DNA of 52,339 nt from Prevotella sp. UBA2444 (GCA_002342665.1 DDQK01000027.1:1-52339), one strand, 5' to 3'. Positions 15,867 through 25,432 are shown, numbered from the stretch's first letter. The notes: generated by a model from the sequence alone, not told the origin. Translations and numbers: made by a program.

Positions 15867-18083
15867 ATGGCAAATTTAAGATTTCAGGTCGTAGGCGAGG
15901 CTTTCAAGAAGAAGCCCCTCGACGTCAAGGCACCCAGTGAGAGACCTTATGAGTATTTCGGCAAGAAGGTCTTCAACCGTGAGAAGATGTACAAGTACCT
16001 GCCGAAGGATATCTATGAGAAGATGATCGATGTCATCGACAATGGTGCTCGTCTGGACCGCAGCGTGGCCGACAGCGTAGCTGCCGGTATGAAGCAGTGG
16101 GCCACAGAGAACGGCGTGACCCACTATACCCACTGGTTCCAGCCCCTGACCGAAGGCACTGCAGAAAAGCACGACTCGTTCATCGAGCACGACGGTAAGG
16201 GAGGCATGGTCGAGGAATTCACCGGCAAGCTGCTCGTACAGCAGGAGCCCGACGCCTCATCGTTCCCCTCAGGCGGTATCCGCAGCACTTTCGAGGCACG
16301 CGGCTATTCGGCATGGGATCCCACCTCACCGGTGTTCATCATCGACGACACACTCTGCATCCCTACCGTCTTTATCAGTTATAGCGGCGAGGCCCTCGAC
16401 TACAAGGCACCGCTGCTTCGTGCCCTGCATGCCGTCAACGTCGCTGCCACAGAGGTGTGCCACTATTTCGACCCAAGCGTCAGGAAGGTGACGAGTAACC
16501 TCGGCTGGGAACAGGAGTATTTCCTCGTCGACGAGGGACTCTACGCCGCTCGCCCCGACTTGTTGCTGACGGGACGCACACTGATGGGACACGACTCTGC
16601 CAAGAACCAGCAGATGGACGACCACTACTTCGGTTCCATCCCTGAGCGTGTCGCCGCCTTCATGCGTGAACTGGAGATTGTAGCCCTCGAACTCGGCATT
16701 CCCTGCAAGACCCGCCACAACGAGGTGGCTCCCAACCAGTTCGAGCTGGCCCCCATCTTCGAAGAGACCAACCTGGCCGTCGACCACAACATGCTGCTCA
16801 TGTCGGTGATGAAACGAGTGGCCCGCAAGCACGGCTTCCGCGTGCTGCTCCACGAGAAGCCCTTTGCCGGTATCAACGGCAGCGGCAAGCACAACAACTG
16901 GAGTCTCTCCACTGACAACGGCATACTGCTCCACGCCCCTGGAAAGACCGCAGAGCAGAACCTGCGCTTCGCCACCTTCATCGTGGAGACGCTGATGGGC
17001 GTCTACCGCCACAACGGCCTGCTCAAGGCCTCCATCATGAGTGCCACCAATGCCCATCGACTGGGAGCCAACGAAGCACCCCCTGCCATCATCAGCTCCT
17101 TCCTCGGCAAGCAGGTCAGCGAACTGCTCGACCATATCGAGAAGGCCGATGTCGACGATATCCTCGCTATGGCTGGCAAACAGGGTATGAAGATGGATAT
17201 CCCCGAGATTCCAGAACTCTTCATCGACAATACCGACCGCAACCGTACGTCGCCCTTCGCCTTCACCGGCAACCGCTTCGAGTTCCGTGCCGTGGGCTCT
17301 GAGGCCAACTGTGCCTCTGCCATGATTGCCCTCAACAGTGCCGTGGCCGAAGCCCTCGTCGACTTCAAGAAGCGTGTCGACGCACGCATCCCCGAATTTG
17401 AGAAGAAACTCGCCGGTACAGAGCACAGCGCCGTGTTCCACGCCATCATCGAGGTGCTACGCGAGGATATCAAGACCTGTCGCCCCATCCGTTTCGACGG
17501 CAACGGCTACAGCGATGAGTGGGTGCTCGAAGCCCAGAAGCGCGGTCTCGACGTGGAGAAGTCGTGCCCCAAGATCTTCGAGCGTTACCTCGATGCAGAG
17601 AGCATCCAGATGTTCGAGAGTCTCGGCGTGATGACCAAGAAGGAACTCGAAGCCCGCAATGAGGTGAAATGGGAGACCTACACCAAGAAGATTCAGATTG
17701 AGGCCCGCGTGCTGGGCGACATCTCCATGAACCACATCATCCCCGTGGCCACCCGCTATCAGAGTCAGCTGCTGAAGAATGTGGAGAACATGGCCGAGGT
17801 ATTCTCCGTCGACAAGGCCGAGAAACTCTCTGCCCGCAACATCAAGCTCATCGAGGAGATTGCAGAGCGCACCTCTGCTATCGAGAAGGGCGTGGAGGAA
17901 CTCGTCAACGCCCGCAAACTGGCCAACAAGATCAACGATGAACATGAGAAGGCCATCGCCTACCACGACAAGGTAGAGCCGAAGCTCGACACCATTCGCT
18001 ACGAGATCGACAAGCTCGAACTGATCGTCGACGATGCCCTCTGGCCATTACCCAAGTACCGCGAACTGTTATTCATCCGATAA
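15867..18083 (+). CDS. glnN: Glutamine synthetase type III
   Basis: 738 residues from the ATG at 15867. An upstream in-frame opening from 15576 runs inside dapL and is rejected. The length and motifs (HNEVAPNQFELAPIFEE, KPFAGINGSGKHNNWS, NRTSPFAFTGNRFEFR) identify the large dodecameric GSIII form common in Bacteroidetes. It makes glutamine from glutamate, ammonia and ATP. It is the last gene of dapF-dapL-glnN and faces the amt-glnK-asnB operon. The C-terminal ~100 residues are helical. Confidence 0.95.
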   Translation: MANLRFQVVGEAFKKKPLDVKAPSERPYEYFGKKVFNREKMYKYLPKDIYEKMIDVIDNGARLDRSVADSVAAGMKQWATENGVTHYTHWFQPLTEGTAEKHDSFIEHDGKGGMVEEFTGKLLVQQEPDASSFPSGGIRSTFEARGYSAWDPTSPVFIIDDTLCIPTVFISYSGEALDYKAPLLRALHAVNVAATEVCHYFDPSVRKVTSNLGWEQEYFLVDEGLYAARPDLLLTGRTLMGHDSAKNQQMDDHYFGSIPERVAAFMRELEIVALELGIPCKTRHNEVAPNQFELAPIFEETNLAVDHNMLLMSVMKRVARKHGFRVLLHEKPFAGINGSGKHNNWSLSTDNGILLHAPGKTAEQNLRFATFIVETLMGVYRHNGLLKASIMSATNAHRLGANEAPPAIISSFLGKQVSELLDHIEKADVDDILAMAGKQGMKMDIPEIPELFIDNTDRNRTSPFAFTGNRFEFRAVGSEANCASAMIALNSAVAEALVDFKKRVDARIPEFEKKLAGTEHSAVFHAIIEVLREDIKTCRPIRFDGNGYSDEWVLEAQKRGLDVEKSCPKIFERYLDAESIQMFESLGVMTKKELEARNEVKWETYTKKIQIEARVLGDISMNHIIPVATRYQSQLLKNVENMAEVFSVDKAEKLSARNIKLIEEIAERTSAIEKGVEELVNARKLANKINDEHEKAIAYHDKVEPKLDTIRYEIDKLELIVDDALWPLPKYRELLFIR

Positions 18084-18086
18084 GCA

Positions 18087-18132
18087 ATCCACCCGGCTCC
18101 CCTCCCATTGCCATGGATGGAGCCGGGCTGGA
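18087..18132 (+). terminator. Strong hairpin after glnN
   Basis: ATCCACCCGGCTCC (18087-18100) pairs with GGAGCCGGGCTGGAT (18119-18133), with one bulge, starting four bases after the glnN stop. No T-run follows directly, so it may protect the 3' end or act together with the next hairpin. Confidence 0.55.
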
Positions 18133-18177
18133 TACCGTTCAAGCAATTATTTACTTGGTTGTTTGAAAAGTTTGCGA

Positions 18178-18209
18178 AGGGGCCCGATGCTGTGAAGCAT
18201 CGGACCCCT
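18178..18209. terminator. Hairpin between convergent glnN and asnB
   Basis: AGGGGCCCGATGCT (18178-18191) pairs with AGCATCGGACCCCT (18196-18209), 13 of 14 pairs, around a GTGA tetraloop of GNRA type. It is AT-rich downstream on the plus side. Probably a bidirectional terminator between the two converging operons. Confidence 0.7.
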
Positions 18210-18241
18210 ATTATTCTGTTGAAACAGCACATGAAAGCAGG

Positions 18242-19999
18242 TCAATAGGCCTGCTCATGCACGCCCTTCACGGCACGGCCACTGGGGTCGTTCATGCCAC
18301 GGAAGGCGGCATCCCATTCTAGGGCGATGGCAGTGGAACAGGCGACGCTGGCCTCACTGGGCACACTGCGGGCAGCAGACTCCGAGGGGAAATGCTCAGC
18401 GAAGATACTACGGTAGTAGTACTCCTCCTTGTTCTTCGGGGGATTGACAGGGAACCGCTCGGCGGCATGTGCCATCTGCTCGTCGCTGACAGCTGCCGAG
18501 GTGACGGCCTTCAACGTGTCGATCCAGGAATAGCCCACGCCGTCGCTGAACTGCTCCTTCTGTCGCCAGGCGACGGCCTCGGGCAGCATATCGGCAAAGG
18601 CTTCGCGTAGGATTTTCTTCTCGATGGTGTCGCCGGGGCACATCTTGGCTTCGGGATTAGTGCGCATGGCCACATCGAGGAACTCCTTGTCGAGGAAGGG
18701 CACACGGCCCTCCACGCCCCAAGCCGACAAGCTCTTGTTGGCACGCAGACAATCGTAGAGGTGCAGTTTGGAGAGCTTGCGAACGGTCTCCTCATGGAAG
18801 TCGCGGGCCGACGGGGCCTTATGGAAATAGAGATAGCCTCCGAATATCTCGTCGGCTCCCTCGCCGGAGAGTACCATCTTGATGCCCATCGACTTGATGA
18901 CCCGGGCCAGCAGGTACATCGGGGTGGAGGCACGGACAGTGGTGACGTCGTAGGTCTCGATGAAGTAGATGACATCGCGGATGGCGTCGAGACCTTCCTG
19001 GATAGTGTAGTGGATCTCGTGGTGAACGGTACCTATATGATCGGCCACGAGTTTGGCTTTGGCGAGATCGGGTGCTCCCTTCAGCCCCACGGCGAAGGAG
19101 TGCAGACGGGGCCAGTAGGCGCGGGTCTGGGAGTTGTCCTCAATGCGGTGCTCGGAGAATTTCTCTGCAATGGCCGAGATGACGGAGGAATCGAGGCCTC
19201 CGGAGAGCAGTACGCCATAAGGCACGTCGCTCATCAGTTGTCGCCTGACGGCATCTTCCAGAGCGTCATGGATGGCAGTGACACTGGCCGGGTTATTCTT
19301 GACGGCGTCGTAGTCCATCCAGTCGCGGCGGTAATAGTTTTTAAAATTGAAGAATTGAAGAATTGAAGAATTGAAGTTCTTCCCTGCGCTGACTTCAACT
19401 TTTCCATTTTTCACTACTTCAATTTTTCCATTTTTCAATTCTTCAATTCTCTCAAAGAGGTAGCACCCGGGCGGGAAGGGCTCGTAATGCTCGCACTGTC
19501 CTTCAAGGGCCTTGAGTTCTGAGGCCACATAGATGGTGCCGTTGGCGTCGTACCCTATATAAAGAGGTATCACGCCGATGGGGTCGCGGGCGATGAGAAA
19601 GGCATCCTGCTCCTCGTCGTAGAGCACGAAGGCAAAGATGCCGCTCAGGTCTTCGAGGAAACTGATGCCCTTGTCGCGATACAGGGCGAGGATGACCTCA
19701 CAGTCGGAACCAGTCTGGAACTCATAGCGTCCCTGATACTGCTCACGGATCATCTGGTGATTGTAGATCTCTCCATTCACGGCGAGAATCTGTTTCTTGT
19801 CTGGCGCATACAGGGGCTGGCCTCCGCTTTCGGGGTCGACGATACTCAGACGTTCGTGTGCCAGGATGGCACTGCCGCCACAATAGATTCCACTCCAGTC
19901 TGGTCCGCGATGACGGATCTTCTGACTCATTCTCAATGCTTTCTGACGCAACTCTGGCGTCTGTTCCCTGACATTCAGGATTGATACGATTCCACACAT
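18242..19999 (-). CDS. asnB: Asparagine synthetase B (glutamine-hydrolysing)
   Basis: 585 residues against about 550 for the family. Cys2 (MCGIV) is the class II glutaminase nucleophile. The ATP pyrophosphatase loop is SGGLDSSVISA (~residue 270). The enzyme makes asparagine from aspartate with glutamine or ammonia. The extra ~35 residues (about 183-218, with KNGKIEV and KNGKVEV repeats) come from a palindromic AT-rich DNA insertion between FERI and YYRRDWMDYDAV. This is a normal hinge between the two domains, so the enzyme may well still work. Last gene of the glnK operon, 12 nt after the PurF-like gene. Confidence 0.93.
   Translation of the reverse strand: MCGIVSILNVREQTPELRQKALRMSQKIRHRGPDWSGIYCGGSAILAHERLSIVDPESGGQPLYAPDKKQILAVNGEIYNHQMIREQYQGRYEFQTGSDCEVILALYRDKGISFLEDLSGIFAFVLYDEEQDAFLIARDPIGVIPLYIGYDANGTIYVASELKALEGQCEHYEPFPPGCYLFERIEELKNGKIEVVKNGKVEVSAGKNFNSSILQFFNFKNYYRRDWMDYDAVKNNPASVTAIHDALEDAVRRQLMSDVPYGVLLSGGLDSSVISAIAEKFSEHRIEDNSQTRAYWPRLHSFAVGLKGAPDLAKAKLVADHIGTVHHEIHYTIQEGLDAIRDVIYFIETYDVTTVRASTPMYLLARVIKSMGIKMVLSGEGADEIFGGYLYFHKAPSARDFHEETVRKLSKLHLYDCLRANKSLSAWGVEGRVPFLDKEFLDVAMRTNPEAKMCPGDTIEKKILREAFADMLPEAVAWRQKEQFSDGVGYSWIDTLKAVTSAAVSDEQMAHAAERFPVNPPKNKEEYYYRSIFAEHFPSESAARSVPSEASVACSTAIALEWDAAFRGMNDPSGRAVKGVHEQAY
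19345..19452. repeat. Palindromic element inserted in frame in asnB
   Basis: Four copies of AATTGAAG (19345-19376) lie at one end. AGAATTGAAGAATTGA (19351-19366) recurs as a perfect 16-bp inverted copy at 19435-19450. The inside repeats TTTTCCATTTTTCA. About 108 bp, a multiple of 3, and open in the asnB frame. Confidence 0.8.
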
Positions 20000-20011
20000 A
20001 CTTTATATATT

Positions 20012-21757
20012 TTACTTTTCTACCTTTTCAATGTAGTTGACGAACGCTTGGTTTACCAGTTTGTTGCCTCCCGGCGTGGGGTAATAGCCTGTGAAGTACC
20101 AGTCACCATGGTGACGGGGACAGGCCTCATGGAGCCCCTCGATGCTCTGGAACACCAGTTGCACGGGCGACTGCATATCGGCAGGGCGCAACAGCTCGAC
20201 AATCTTGCGGTTAATCTCGTCCACCGTGAAGGGTGCATAGACGGCACGCACACAGTTCTGCATCTCACCGATAGGCTTGCGCAGCTCCTGGCGACAGTCG
20301 TGATACACATCGGTGACCAGCTGCCATAGACCGCGCTCCTCTATCAGGGCCATCGTGGCACGGAAGGCACAGAACTCCTCCAGGCGTGCCATGTCGATGC
20401 CGTAGTAGTCGGGGTAGCGTATCTGCGGCGACGAACTCACCATCACGATCTTCATCGGATGCAGACGGTCGAGAATCTTGAAGATGCTCTCCTTGAGGGT
20501 GGTACCACGAACGATGGAGTCGTCGATGATGACGAGGTTGTCCTCATAAGGCCGCAGCGAGCCGTAAGTGATGTCGTAGACATGCGAGGCCAGGTCGTTG
20601 CGGGCTGCACCACCCGTGATGAAGGTGCGCAGTTTGATGTCCTTCCAGGCCACTTTCTCCATGCGTACCTCTCGGTGATGCCGACGGAAGCCCTCCATCA
20701 TACCATAATAGGCCACCTCGGCTGTATTAGGGATATAGGAGAAGACGGTGTTCTCCAGATCATCGCCCACGGCCTGCTGCACCTGGTCTACCAGCTGTTC
20801 GCCGAGCTTCTTGCGTTCCTGGTAGATCTCGGCATCAGAACCGCGACTGAAATAGATGCGTTCGAATGAACAGGCTGAGTCGCCTTTGCGGGAGATGATC
20901 TGCTCGAGACGAGGCTTCCCGGCTCTGTTGACAATCAGCGCCTCACCCGGCTTCAGTTCCCTGACATCCTCCAGACTGAGGTTGAAGGTGGTCTGGATGA
21001 CAGGACGCTCGCTGGCCAGCACCACCACCTCGTCGTCGATATAGTAGAAAGCCGGACGGATGCCCCAGGGATCACGCATAGAGAACATCTCGCCCGAGCC
21101 AGTCAGTCCGCAGACGACGTAGCCCCCGTCGTAGTCGGGCATCGCCGTACGTAGCACGTTGGCCATATCGACATGGTCGTCGATATAGTGGGTGATGTCG
21201 AGGTCGGTGAGTTGTCTGGCCTTGGCCTCTCCATAGAGTCGCTCCACCTCACGGTCGAGCCTGTGTCCCAGCCACTCAAGCATGATGTAGCTGTCGCTAT
21301 AGAGTCGCGGGCACTGACCCTGACTGGTGATCTTCCGGAAGATATCCTCAACATTGGTCATATTGAAGTTGCCGCACAGACAGAGGTTCTTGGCTCGCCA
21401 GTTATTACGGCGCAGGAAGGGGTGGACGTATTTCAGTCCGCTCTTGCCTGTGGTCGAGTAGCGCAGATGGCCCATCAGGAGCTCGCCCGTCATCGACTGA
21501 TCCACCCGGGAGAATATCTCCGAGATGGCGTCCTTGCCCTCGGCCTTTTCACGGAACATATACTCCTCTCCCGGCTGGGTGTGCAAACTCACGGTAGCGA
21601 AGCCCGCGCCCTCCTGTCCTCGGTTGTGCTGCTTCTCCATCATCAGATAGAGCTTGTTGAAGCCGTAGGCCCACGTGCCGTATTTCCGCTCGTAGTAGGC
21701 CTGCGGCTTCAGCAGGCGAATCATCGCCACGCCACATTCATGCTTGAGCTGTTCCAT
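20012..21757 (-). CDS. PurF-like PRPP amidotransferase family protein
   Basis: 581 residues from the ATG at 21757, which overlaps the pyrG end by 20 nt. This start places a seven-residue propeptide before the nucleophile Cys8 (MEQLKHECGV). Class II glutaminase motifs include QHNRGQEGAG and GHLRYSTTGKS. The phosphoribosyltransferase domain has the PRPP loop VIIDDSIVRGTT (~residue 380). The C-terminal ~100 residues go beyond classical PurF (~470-500). It probably transfers the glutamine amide to PRPP, the first step of purine synthesis, though the elongated Bacteroidetes form may be a paralog with another role. Between pyrG and asnB in the ammonium operon. Confidence 0.78.
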   Translation of the reverse strand: MEQLKHECGVAMIRLLKPQAYYERKYGTWAYGFNKLYLMMEKQHNRGQEGAGFATVSLHTQPGEEYMFREKAEGKDAISEIFSRVDQSMTGELLMGHLRYSTTGKSGLKYVHPFLRRNNWRAKNLCLCGNFNMTNVEDIFRKITSQGQCPRLYSDSYIMLEWLGHRLDREVERLYGEAKARQLTDLDITHYIDDHVDMANVLRTAMPDYDGGYVVCGLTGSGEMFSMRDPWGIRPAFYYIDDEVVVLASERPVIQTTFNLSLEDVRELKPGEALIVNRAGKPRLEQIISRKGDSACSFERIYFSRGSDAEIYQERKKLGEQLVDQVQQAVGDDLENTVFSYIPNTAEVAYYGMMEGFRRHHREVRMEKVAWKDIKLRTFITGGAARNDLASHVYDITYGSLRPYEDNLVIIDDSIVRGTTLKESIFKILDRLHPMKIVMVSSSPQIRYPDYYGIDMARLEEFCAFRATMALIEERGLWQLVTDVYHDCRQELRKPIGEMQNCVRAVYAPFTVDEINRKIVELLRPADMQSPVQLVFQSIEGLHEACPRHHGDWYFTGYYPTPGGNKLVNQAFVNYIEKVEK

Positions 21758-23348
21758 TGATACATGCTTTGATAAAGTCCATAAACAGGGGATGGGGATG
21801 CAGCACCGTCGAGGAATACTCGGGGTGGAACTGCGTGCCGATGTACCAGCGCAACGAGGGTATCTCAACGATCTCCACCAAGTCGGCTGTGGGATTGACG
21901 CCCACACACTTCATGCCTGCCTGCTCAAATGCCTCCCGATAGGCGTTGTTGAACTCATAGCGGTGGCGATGACGCTCCTTGATGAGTGTCTCCTCGCCGT
22001 AGGCCTGCCAGGTACGGCTGCCCTCCACCAACTCACAGCAATAGGAGCCGAGTCGCATGGTGCCACCCATCTGGGTGACGCTCTTCTGCGCCTCCATCAT
22101 ATCGATGACGTTATGCGGAGTCTCACTGTCCATCTCACTGCTGTTGGCATCGTGATAACCCAGCACGTTACGGGCAAACTCGATGACCATCATCTGCATG
22201 CCCAGACAGATGCCGAAGGTGGGCAGGTCGTGTGTACGACCATACTCGGCGGCGATGATTTTTCCTTCGATGCCACGGTTGCCGAAACCGGGACAGACGA
22301 CGATGCCGGCCATGCCCTTGAGCTGCTGGCCGATGTTGTCGCGGGTGAGGAACTCACTATTGACGAAGTGGGTCTTCACCTTATAGTTATTATAGGTACC
22401 GGCATGAGCCAGACTCTCCAGGATACTCTTGTAGGCATCCTGCAAGTCGTACTTACCCACAAGGGCGATGTCTACGACCTTAGTGGCCTGCTTCCTCCGC
22501 TCGAGGAAGTCACGCCAGGGCCCCAGCGGCGGCTTGGGTCCGGGCTTAAGTCCCATCTTCTTCAGAATGATGGCATCGAGGCCTTGTCGCTGCATGTTGA
22601 CGGGCACCTCGTAGATGCTGGGCAGGTCCTGGCTCTGGATGACGGCCTCGACATCGACATTACAGAAGTGGGCCACTTTGGCACGGAGCTCATCGCCGAG
22701 TTCATGCTCAGTGCGCAGCACCAGCACCTCGGGCTGAATGCCCAGTCCCTGCAGTTGTTTGACACTGGTCTGCGTGGGCTTGGTCTTCAGTTCGCCAGCT
22801 GCTGCCAGATAAGGCACATAGGTCAGATGCACATTCAGCGCGTTCTGTCCCAACTCCCAGCGTAGCTGTCGGATGGCCTCGAGGAAGGGCTGGCTCTCAA
22901 TGTCGCCTATCGTTCCCCCTATCTCGGTGATGACGAAGTCGAGGGGCTGTTTGGTGGCATTGAGCAGGATGCGTCGTTTGATCTCATCGGTAATGTGGGG
23001 CACCACCTGGATGGTCTTGCCCAGATAATCGCCGCGTCGCTCCCGCTCGATGACGCTCAGATATATCTTGCCAGTTGTGACTGAGTTGTCGCGGGTGGTT
23101 TCAATACCCGTGAACCGCTCGTAGTGACCCAGGTCCAGGTCGGTCTCCATACCGTCGGCCGTGACGTAGCACTCCCCGTGCTCGTATGGATTCAACGTGC
23201 CGGGGTCGATGTTGATGTAGGGATCGAACTTCTGGATCGTAATGCGGTAGCCCCGCGCCAGCAGGAGCTTTCCCAGCGATGCCGAGATGATGCCCTTGCC
23301 CAGCGACGAGGCTACTCCACCTGTAATGAAGATGTACTTTGTTTGCAT
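21738..23348 (-). CDS. pyrG: CTP synthase
   Basis: 536 residues. The N-terminal synthetase domain begins with YIFITGGVASSLGKGI (P-loop) and has FDPYINIDPGTLNPYEHGE. The C-terminal class I glutaminase has the nucleophile Cys in GICLGMQ (~residue 380) and the His-Glu pair in GTQFHPEYSST. It makes CTP from UTP, ATP and glutamine. It lies 3 nt downstream of the outer-membrane protein gene and overlaps the next gene, consistent with tight translational coupling. Confidence 0.96.
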   Translation of the reverse strand: MQTKYIFITGGVASSLGKGIISASLGKLLLARGYRITIQKFDPYINIDPGTLNPYEHGECYVTADGMETDLDLGHYERFTGIETTRDNSVTTGKIYLSVIERERRGDYLGKTIQVVPHITDEIKRRILLNATKQPLDFVITEIGGTIGDIESQPFLEAIRQLRWELGQNALNVHLTYVPYLAAAGELKTKPTQTSVKQLQGLGIQPEVLVLRTEHELGDELRAKVAHFCNVDVEAVIQSQDLPSIYEVPVNMQRQGLDAIILKKMGLKPGPKPPLGPWRDFLERRKQATKVVDIALVGKYDLQDAYKSILESLAHAGTYNNYKVKTHFVNSEFLTRDNIGQQLKGMAGIVVCPGFGNRGIEGKIIAAEYGRTHDLPTFGICLGMQMMVIEFARNVLGYHDANSSEMDSETPHNVIDMMEAQKSVTQMGGTMRLGSYCCELVEGSRTWQAYGEETLIKERHRHRYEFNNAYREAFEQAGMKCVGVNPTADLVEIVEIPSLRWYIGTQFHPEYSSTVLHPHPLFMDFIKACINGTAQA

Positions 23349-23351
23349 ATA

Positions 23352-24056
23352 CTATGGTTGTAACGTAAATCCGAAGACGAGGTAGGCCTTCTGTGAACAG
23401 GGGTTGCCCACCACCTGCCCGAAAATCGGGATGGCGAAGGAGTCGGTGATCCGTATCTCCTTCGAGGCCTTCAGGCTGAGGTTGGTGACGGCGAATCCCG
23501 AGGTGCCGTAGAAACTGGTGGCGAAGGGGACGGCACCGGCCCTTGCAGTCCAGCCGACACTGGCCAAGGTGAACGGGACGCTGACCTCGAAGTAGCTGCT
23601 GTAGGCCCGCTTGCCGCTCTTGTTCAGGCCGTCGTTGCCGGCGAAGTTGGTGTACCACTGCAGGGCCACGGGGCCGAAGTCGTAGCCGATATTGGCCTCG
23701 AACAGGTGGTTGGTGCCGTGAGCATCGTATTTGAAGTAGCGCGCATCGGGGTCGAGACCCTCCGAGAACCAGTAGTCGGTGATACCGATATTCAGACCGC
23801 CGGTACTGTAGGCCAGTGTCAGGTCAAACTCCTTCACGTCGTCCTTGTTCGACAGGCCGTACGAGCCCCAGGCCGTCAGGCTCAGGCCCTTGTAGCCCAC
23901 GCCGAGTGTCGGCTGCACGGACACGTCGCCGCACTTCTGGCCACGCCAGATGTATTCGTTCACGAAGTCGGCCGCGACGTTCGTCTCTACTTTATCCTGT
24001 GCAAGGGCGGTGCTACTAAGCACCAGTCCCATTGCTAATATAACAATCTTTTTCAT
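23352..24056 (-). CDS. Outer-membrane beta-barrel protein (putative porin)
   Basis: 234 residues from the ATG at 24056. A TTG nine bases upstream lies in the heptamer array and is less likely. A Sec signal (MKKIVILAMGLVLSSTALAQ) is followed by alternating beta strands starting NVAADFVNEYIWRGQ, a pattern common in small Bacteroidetes barrels related to TorF-type putative porins. It ends in an aromatic/hydrophobic strand (YLVFGFTLQP). Its place between amt and pyrG suggests that it helps nitrogen compounds cross the outer membrane, but this is inferred from context only. Confidence 0.65.
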   Translation of the reverse strand: MKKIVILAMGLVLSSTALAQDKVETNVAADFVNEYIWRGQKCGDVSVQPTLGVGYKGLSLTAWGSYGLSNKDDVKEFDLTLAYSTGGLNIGITDYWFSEGLDPDARYFKYDAHGTNHLFEANIGYDFGPVALQWYTNFAGNDGLNKSGKRAYSSYFEVSVPFTLASVGWTARAGAVPFATSFYGTSGFAVTNLSLKASKEIRITDSFAIPIFGQVVGNPCSQKAYLVFGFTLQP

Positions 24057-24060
24057 ATCT

Positions 24061-24144
24061 TTCAATCTTCAATGTTCAATCTTCAATGTTCAATCTTCAA
24101 TGTTCAATCTTCAATGTTCAATCTTCAATGTTCAATCTTCAATC
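24061..24144. repeat. Twelve-unit heptamer array filling the amt-porin spacer
   Basis: TTCAATC and TTCAATG alternate in exact register for 84 bp, giving a 14-bp higher-order period; the last two units are both TTCAATC. The array begins right after the amt stop (24145-24147, minus strand) and ends a few bases before the next ATG. Confidence 0.95.
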
Positions 24145-25398
24145 TCAGTTATAACAACTCTCCCCGTGCTCATAGATGTCGAGCCCCTCATCCTCGATGC
24201 GGCTATCGACACGCAGGCCGTGAACCTTCTTGATGCCATAAAACAGGATGATGCCACAGGCTGCTGCCCAGAGGTCAATCATCAGGATACCAAAGCACTG
24301 GGCACCGAAGAATCCCCAGCCGTGGCCGTAGAAGGCACCATTGCTCACGGAGAGCAGACCCGTCATCAGCGTGCCGAGGATTCCGCACACACCATGAACG
24401 GACGAGGCACCCACGGGGTCGTCGATATGCAGACGATGGTCGATGAACTCGATGGCGTAGACCAGCACGAGACCGCAGACGAGACCGATGACGATTGCGC
24501 CGAGAGGGCTGACCAGGTCGCAACCGGCCGTGATGCCCACGAGTCCGGCTAGCACACCGTTAAGCGTCAGCGAGAGCGAAGGCTTACCATATTTATAATA
24601 GGTGAGAAACATCGTGGCCGTACCAGCTGCCACTGCTGCCAGATTGGTGGTGAGGAACACATGCGAGATGGCTACACGGTTCACTTCACCAGAGGCAGCC
24701 AACTGCGAGCCGGGATTGAAGCCGAACCACCCCATCCAGAGGATAAACACGCCCAGGGCAGCCATGGCCAGGTTGTGACCGGGAATGGCGCGGCTCTTGC
24801 CATCGGCACCATACTTGCCGCGACGGGGACCCAGGGCGATGGCACCCACCAGTGCCAGCACACCACCCACACTGTGGACGATGGCCGAACCGGCAAAGTC
24901 GTGGAACACGTCGCCGAAGGTCGTCATCATGAAAGAGTCTTCTGCCGCATTCGACAGCCAGCCGCCACCCCATGTCCAGTGACCTTCCACAGGGTAGATG
25001 ATCAGCGAGATGACGGCACTATAGACGAGATACATCGAGAACTTGGTGCGCTCGGCCATGGCACCGCTGACGATGGTAGCCGAGGTGGCACAGAACACGG
25101 TCTCGAAAATCAGGAAACCCTCCACGGGCAGGTCGCCCTTATAGAATGAGAGGTCGCCCCAGTTGGGGGCACCGATGAATCCTGCGCCCTCGCTTCCGAA
25201 CATAAAGCCGAAGCCGATAAAGAAGAACAGCAGTGAGCCGAACATGAAGTCGACAAAGTTCTTCATCAGGATGTTTGCCGTGTTCTTCGATCGCGTAAAA
25301 CCTGCCTCGCACAGGGCGAACCCGGGCTGCATCCAGAAAACCAACATGGCTGCCAACAGCATCCATACGGTATCGAGTGATAATCCAATTTCGTTCAT
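24145..25398 (-). CDS. amt: Ammonium transporter Amt
   Basis: 417 residues, about eleven membrane segments, with the Amt signature FHDFAGSAIVHSVGG and the channel-lining DPVGASSVHGVCGILG region. It conducts ammonium across the inner membrane. Unlike some family members it begins without a long signal peptide (MNEIGLSLDTVWMLLAAM). It lies 34 nt after glnK, the usual pairing, in which PII plugs the channel when nitrogen is ample. The 3' end is followed directly by the heptamer array. Confidence 0.95.
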   Translation of the reverse strand: MNEIGLSLDTVWMLLAAMLVFWMQPGFALCEAGFTRSKNTANILMKNFVDFMFGSLLFFFIGFGFMFGSEGAGFIGAPNWGDLSFYKGDLPVEGFLIFETVFCATSATIVSGAMAERTKFSMYLVYSAVISLIIYPVEGHWTWGGGWLSNAAEDSFMMTTFGDVFHDFAGSAIVHSVGGVLALVGAIALGPRRGKYGADGKSRAIPGHNLAMAALGVFILWMGWFGFNPGSQLAASGEVNRVAISHVFLTTNLAAVAAGTATMFLTYYKYGKPSLSLTLNGVLAGLVGITAGCDLVSPLGAIVIGLVCGLVLVYAIEFIDHRLHIDDPVGASSVHGVCGILGTLMTGLLSVSNGAFYGHGWGFFGAQCFGILMIDLWAAACGIILFYGIKKVHGLRVDSRIEDEGLDIYEHGESCYN

Positions 25399-25432
25399 AA
25401 TCTGTTTGTGTTTGTTTTGTTACCCTTGTTGT

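Noticed and set aside
16326..17441. 371-residue minus-strand ORF inside glnN
   Set aside because: Antisense shadow of GSIII with no recognisable motif.
24061..24144. CRISPR-like repeat array
   Set aside because: Pure tandem heptamers without spacers.
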